From the NCBI GenBank assembly GCA_002477955.1, contig DLLE01000028.1, positions 111,491-129,770 on the forward strand: a stretch of 18,280 nt of DNA, given 5' to 3'. Below are positions 15,955-18,280 of the stretch, in pieces. Both the position numbers and the translations under genes were made by a program. Every line of letters begins with the position of its first letter. The stretch's first letter is position 1. The notes beneath the pieces were generated by a model. That model saw only the letters and a list, made by a program, of their open reading frames with translations, did no database searches and was not told where the DNA came from. This stretch comes from Treponema sp. UBA7570. Lineage in GTDB: Bacteria > Spirochaetota > Spirochaetia > Treponematales > Treponemataceae.

Positions 15955-15994
15955 ATTCCTACGCTACGCTCCGGAACGGCTTCGCCGCCCCTAC
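15955..15994 (+). repeat. GC-rich dispersed repeat, second copy
   Basis: The reverse complement matches 8351-8390 at 33 of 40 positions. The flanking 15895-15954 is similarly GC-rich, with alternating CGCTCC/GCTCGG-type motifs, and appears to belong to the same element, of which the copy before smc keeps only part. Confidence 0.75.
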
Positions 15995-15998
15995 AATC

Positions 15999-16092
15999 CC
16001 TAACGCTTTAGCGTTAGGACGTGCGCATAAGCGCACATGTAAAATACCCGAGTTTTGCGTCAGCAAAATCTCGCAGCATACCGCAGGTATGC
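15999..16092. repeat. Chain of four consecutive hairpins
   Basis: Four inverted repeats follow in line: CCTAACGCT/AGCGTTAGG (15999-16018, 2-base loop), GTGCGC/GCGCAC (16021-16036), CGAGTTTTGC/GCAAAATCTCG with one bulge (about 16049-16073), and GCATACC/GGTATGC (16076-16092, 3-base loop). CCCTAACGC occurs at the first hairpin and again just after the last, bracketing the chain. It looks like a composite REP-type element; function is unknown. Confidence 0.8.
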
Positions 16093-16143
16093 AAAATCCC
16101 TAACGCAAAATTACTAGGTTCAATTTCGAGTTTTAAATTTTTC

Positions 16144-16226
16144 TGTCATTGTCGTACTTGATACGACAATCTCTAAATGATTGTAATATCTGCATCTAGA
16201 TTTTCGGGTCAAGCCCGAAAATGACA
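16144..16226. repeat. Dispersed palindrome-ended repeat, copy B (83 bp)
   Basis: It begins TGTCATTGTCG and ends AAATGACA, with the internal hairpin TTCGGG-TCAAG-CCCGAA. It is shorter than copy A because the middle segment differs. It lies directly downstream (minus sense) of the FGE pseudogene. Confidence 0.83.
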
Positions 16227-16242
16227 TAAAAGCCCCTTACAG

Positions 16243-16260
16243 AACTAGCCACCGCTAGTT
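16243..16260 (-). other. Hairpin spanning the pseudogene stop codon
   Basis: AACTAGC and GCTAGTT form a perfect 7-bp stem with a 4-base loop. On the minus strand the stem contains the last Asn codon and the TAG stop of the FGE-type reading frame. It is too short, and lacks a T-tract, to be a normal terminator. Confidence 0.7.
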
Positions 16261-16471
16261 GGCGTTGCGAACAAGGCGGAAGCCAAAACTGACGTAGGGG
16301 CTGGTCGGGTTGATGCCGCGGCAATATGGGAAGCTTCGCCCCCCTGGATGTCAACCCGCGTGTTACAGGACGGCCGCTCATGTAGAACGAGGCGATTTTC
16401 AGATCTCGTCCGATTACGAATACATTTGAACTCGAAGTCCAATCTTCACTTCCTGTGATTGAAGCGTCAGG
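16255..16471 (-). pseudogene. Deleted, frameshifted remnant of an FGE-sulfatase / C-type-lectin-fold protein
   Basis: Two pieces of one domain family are visible on the minus strand in different frames. From 16471 downward one frame reads TGSEDW, NVFVIGRDLKIASFYM and PVTRG, the typical beginning of an FGE-sulfatase domain (usually ...VTIxSFYMxxHEVTQxEY). From 16350 to 16255 another frame reads GGRSFPYCRGINPTSPY then VSFGFRLVRNAN and a stop, the typical end of the same domain (RGGS...GFRLVRN). The ~150-200 residues normally between them are missing, and an in-frame TAG lies just upstream of the first piece, so it cannot make the enzyme. In treponemes this fold is also used by targets of diversity-generating retroelements, whose variable region is exactly this C-terminus. 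Whether this was such a target is unproven. Confidence 0.72.
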
Positions 16472-16491
16472 CTATGGAGCAGTGGCGGCGG

Positions 16492-16596
16492 ATTGCTTCA
16501 GCAATGCGCCGACAAAGACCGCAGGCGCGCAATGCGCGCGCCGAGGACTTAGAGCGCAAGCGAACTGCGCAACAGCCGGCCGGCGCATAGCGCCGG
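16492..16596. repeat. GC-rich hairpin cluster
   Basis: Short perfect inverted repeats lie close together: ATTGC/GCAAT (16492-16505), GCGCGC/GCGCGC with an AAT loop (16525-16539), and CCGGCGC/GCGCCGG with an ATA loop (16580-16596). The stretch is much richer in GC than the flanking FGE remnant and 41-bp array, and separates the two. Confidence 0.65.
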
Positions 16597-16618
16597 AGAC
16601 GCCCTGGATTTCTACAGG

Positions 16619-17233
16619 CGCAAAAACTTTTACACGCTGCCTGGCGCACTTTCTGCTCGTTCGAAAATTTTTTCGTCTCGCCCAATGCAATTTCTGCCCG
16701 TTCGAAAATCTTTACGTGCTTCCAAACGCACTTTCTAGTCGTTCGAAAACTTTTTCGCCTCGCCCAACGAAATTTCAGCTCGTTCGGAAACTTTAACGAC
16801 CTTCCCGACACGATTTCATCTCATTCAAAAACTTTTACACGTTTCCCAACGCAATTTTTAGTCATTCGAAAACTTTAACGCCTCGCCCAACGCACTTTCT
16901 GCCCGTTCGAAAATTTTTATACACCGCCCAACGCAATTTTTAGTCATTCGAAAACTTTAACGACTTGCCCAACGAAATTTCAGCTCATTCGAAAAACTTT
17001 ATGCCTTGCCAAGCGCAATTTCTGCCCGTTCGAAAATCTTTACGTGCTTCCAAACGCACTTTCTAGCCGTTCGAAAACTTTTACGGCCTGCCCAACGAAA
17101 TTTCAGCTCGTTCGGAAACTTTAACGACCTTCCCGACACAATTTCTACTCATTCGAAAAACTTTATGCCTTGCCCAACGCGTTTTCTAGTCGTGCGAAAA
17201 TTTTTATTCGCTGCCCAGGCTGTTTTCGGCTTA
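16619..17233. repeat. Tandem array, 15 diverged units of exactly 41 bp
   Basis: Units begin at 16619, 16660, 16701 and so on every 41 bases to 17193, with no insertion or deletion in any unit. The consensus opens TTCGAAAACTTTTACG and later has GCCCAACGCAATTTC; the final CTCG or CTCA leads into the next TTCGAA. The first and last units are the most diverged. The block at 16701-16823 recurs at 17029-17151 with 115 of 123 identical bases, an offset of eight units (328 bp), so larger duplications have occurred inside the array. Forty-one is not a multiple of three, so coding is unlikely. It is not a CRISPR array, because there are no unique spacers between conserved repeats. Confidence 0.93.
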
Positions 17234-17422
17234 TAAAATTTTGGGAAAATGGCTGCCTGCTTGTTGCCGGTCCAGGCATTTTCCTTGTATCTTTTATGTA
17301 CAGAGTTTAATTCCAATTCAATAAGGAAACGGAGGAAACTATCGGGATTGTACATTTTGGCTTCTTTTCAAAATGACCAATCGAATTCTTAGCCATTTTT
17401 TTCATATTCTAAAGGAGTCAAA
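17234..17422 (+). other. Leader region of the last gene
   Basis: This holds a possible imperfect hairpin (AAAATG/CATTTT and CCTG/CAGG, 17246-17282) and only weak promoter candidates (TTGTAT at 17285 with TTTAAT at 17306, spacing 15). A GGAGG (17331-17335) stands alone: the only frame behind it is a 14-codon TTG frame at 17348. Nothing else is supported. Confidence 0.35.
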
Positions 17423-18133
17423 ATGAAAAAAATCAATTCTAATATGCGTGTAGCCGAATTGGACACGCTTTCTGACGTTCTTGTGCGCCTGTACAAGGAC
17501 TCTTGTGCCGCGGAAAATGCCGTTTCTAAGGACGCGAACCTTTCGCTTATTATGGCGGAAGCTGAAAAGCTTTCTGCGGACATCACAACGGCTATCAAGA
17601 GCGAGCGTGTCTCAAGCACTCTTGACGAGGCGGACATTGCGCGCGACGAGATCATCCGGAACTTGGGCGACGCTCTTACAGGCTACGCTGCGATTCCTGT
17701 TGCGGCTAAAAAGTCGGCGGCGCAGAATCTTCTTGCGGTCTTCGGCAAATACGGAAGGCAGATTACGCAGAAAAACTTTGCCGAGGAGTCTTCTTTGATT
17801 GAAAGCATGCTTGAGGACTTCGGAGCGGAAAACCTTGCTTCTGACGTTGCGGCTTTGGACGGAGTTGGCGAGCTTGTTTCGGAACTGCGGACAGCTCAGG
17901 ACAGCTTCAACAAGGAGAACGACGACTACACCCATGCAAGCGTGAACAGGGGCGAAAGCGCGACTTCGGTAAAGAAGAGCCTGATTTCCGCCTTGAACGA
18001 CAAGCTCGTGCCGTATCTTAGCGCGGTTGCTCCTCTTGCGGACTACAAGGACTTTGCCTCAAAGTGCGAGGCTGAAATTGCAAAGGCGAACGCGACTGTA
18101 AACGGAAGAAACAAGACCGCAAAAAGCGAATAG
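17423..18133 (+). CDS. Helical DUF6261-like hypothetical protein with foreign-looking codon use
   Basis: 236 residues. No signal peptide, membrane helix or catalytic motif is seen; it is predicted almost entirely helical and rich in Ala, Glu, Asp and Ser. Length, helical layout and the opening MKKINSNMRVAELDTLSDV resemble DUF6261 proteins, better known from Bacteroidetes; this is a tentative resemblance. AAGGAG (17412-17417) lies 5 bases before the ATG. Codon use differs from the rest of the window: Lys is mostly AAG, Ala often GCG, and GC content is visibly higher, whereas neighbouring genes strongly prefer AAA. With repeat-rich flanks on both sides this suggests acquisition by transfer. It has its own terminator and appears to be a single-gene unit. 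Function is unknown. Confidence 0.75.
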   Translation: MKKINSNMRVAELDTLSDVLVRLYKDSCAAENAVSKDANLSLIMAEAEKLSADITTAIKSERVSSTLDEADIARDEIIRNLGDALTGYAAIPVAAKKSAAQNLLAVFGKYGRQITQKNFAEESSLIESMLEDFGAENLASDVAALDGVGELVSELRTAQDSFNKENDDYTHASVNRGESATSVKKSLISALNDKLVPYLSAVAPLADYKDFASKCEAEIAKANATVNGRNKTAKSE

Positions 18134-18159
18134 CTTTAAAAAATATAAAAAACTGACAG

Positions 18160-18193
18160 CAAAGCGGAGCGCAAAAGCTCCGCTTTGTTTTTT
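18160..18193 (+). terminator. Intrinsic terminator after the DUF6261-like gene
   Basis: CAAAGCGGAGC (18160-18170) and GCTCCGCTTTG (18177-18187) form a perfect 11-bp stem with a 6-base loop, followed by six T. It begins 26 bases after the stop codon. Confidence 0.93.
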
Positions 18194-18201
18194 AGTACAC
18201 T

Positions 18202-18280
18202 TGTCATTCCCGCACTTGATGCTGCGACGTTTACCAAGCAAACTCGATCAGTAATCTACATAGATTATCGGGTCAAGCCC
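18202..18280. repeat. Dispersed palindrome-ended repeat, copy C, cut by the window end
   Basis: It begins TGTCATTCCCGCACTTGA and runs to AGATTATCGGGTCAAGCCC at the last base, following copy A closely including GTTTACC and AAACTCG. The closing AATGACA should lie just beyond the window. Confidence 0.82.

Larger units (their letters stand above)
15883..17422. other. Gene-free accessory block, about 1.5 kb, made of repeats and a pseudogene
   Basis: No intact gene is supportable here. In order it holds a GC-rich dispersed repeat (about 15895-15994), a hairpin chain (15999-16092), TGTCATT repeat copy B (16144-16226), an FGE-type pseudogene (16255-16471, minus), a GC-rich hairpin cluster (16492-16596), the 41-bp tandem array (16619-17233), and the leader of the last gene. 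Open frames across it, such as 15885-16103 or 16455-16796, have no family signature, no convincing ribosome site, and follow the repeats. Confidence 0.8.

Noticed and set aside
15885..16103. 72-codon open frame after serS
   Set aside because: It begins 3 bases after the terminator and lies entirely within the GC-rich repeat and hairpin chain; no protein-like composition or ribosome site.
16455..16796. Open frame of 113 codons (plus), and 16467-16811 (minus), across the array and hairpins
   Set aside because: They follow a repeat whose period is not a multiple of three, show no family motif, and lack ribosome sites. The long frames result from few stop codons in the repeat unit.
16619..17233. 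CRISPR array
   Set aside because: The whole 41-bp unit is related between copies; there are no unique spacers, no constant repeat and no cas genes.

Overview
The window looks like chromosomal DNA of a spirochaete, most probably a host-associated Treponema. The reasons are an A-rich, fairly low-GC coding style, relaxed spirochaetal lipoboxes, an RsbU/RsbV/RsbW-like partner-switching set with no sigma-B gene beside it, formylglycine-generating-enzyme (FGE) remnants, and dispersed TGTCATT...AATGACA repeats. The genus is an inference from gene content; no search was run.

Layout. (1) 1-3167: a three-gene unit behind a TTGACA-17-TATTCT promoter. It encodes a membrane-anchored TPR protein with a degenerate Mrr-like C-terminus, a calcineurin-like phosphoesterase, and a ParB/Srx-fold protein. 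(2) 3221-5924: a strong promoter, then a membrane GAF-SpoIIE phosphatase (TTG start), a STAS anti-sigma antagonist and an ATP-binding anti-sigma-type kinase, closed by a bidirectional terminator. (3) 5945-8299: a GT4 glycosyltransferase on the minus strand, divergent from a DEAD-box-type helicase (DEVD). The 48-bp gap has -10 elements almost touching both start codons. (4) 8300-13484: a fragment of a dispersed GC-rich repeat, a near-consensus promoter, then smc, a small one-pass membrane protein and a very acidic TPR lipoprotein, tightly packed. (5) 13526-15882: a dispersed repeat, a SIMPL-domain lipoprotein, and serS with its own promoter and terminator. (6) 15883-17422: about 1.5 kb with no intact gene. 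It is packed with a GC-rich dispersed repeat, a chain of hairpins, a second TGTCATT repeat, a deleted and frameshifted FGE/C-type-lectin pseudogene ending in a hairpin, more hairpins, and a 15-unit tandem array with an exact 41-bp period. (7) 17423-18280: a helical DUF6261-like protein with codon use unlike its neighbours, a terminator, and a third TGTCATT repeat running off the end.

The core genes are ordinary bacterial housekeeping and signalling genes: chromosome organisation, tRNA charging, RNA remodelling and partner switching. The less explained material is the accessory block 15883-17422. There the 41-bp array and the FGE remnant stand out; the remnant resembles the variable 3' end of a diversity-generating-retroelement target. 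The SMC protein, which has no visible canonical hinge, is the most unusual of the core proteins.
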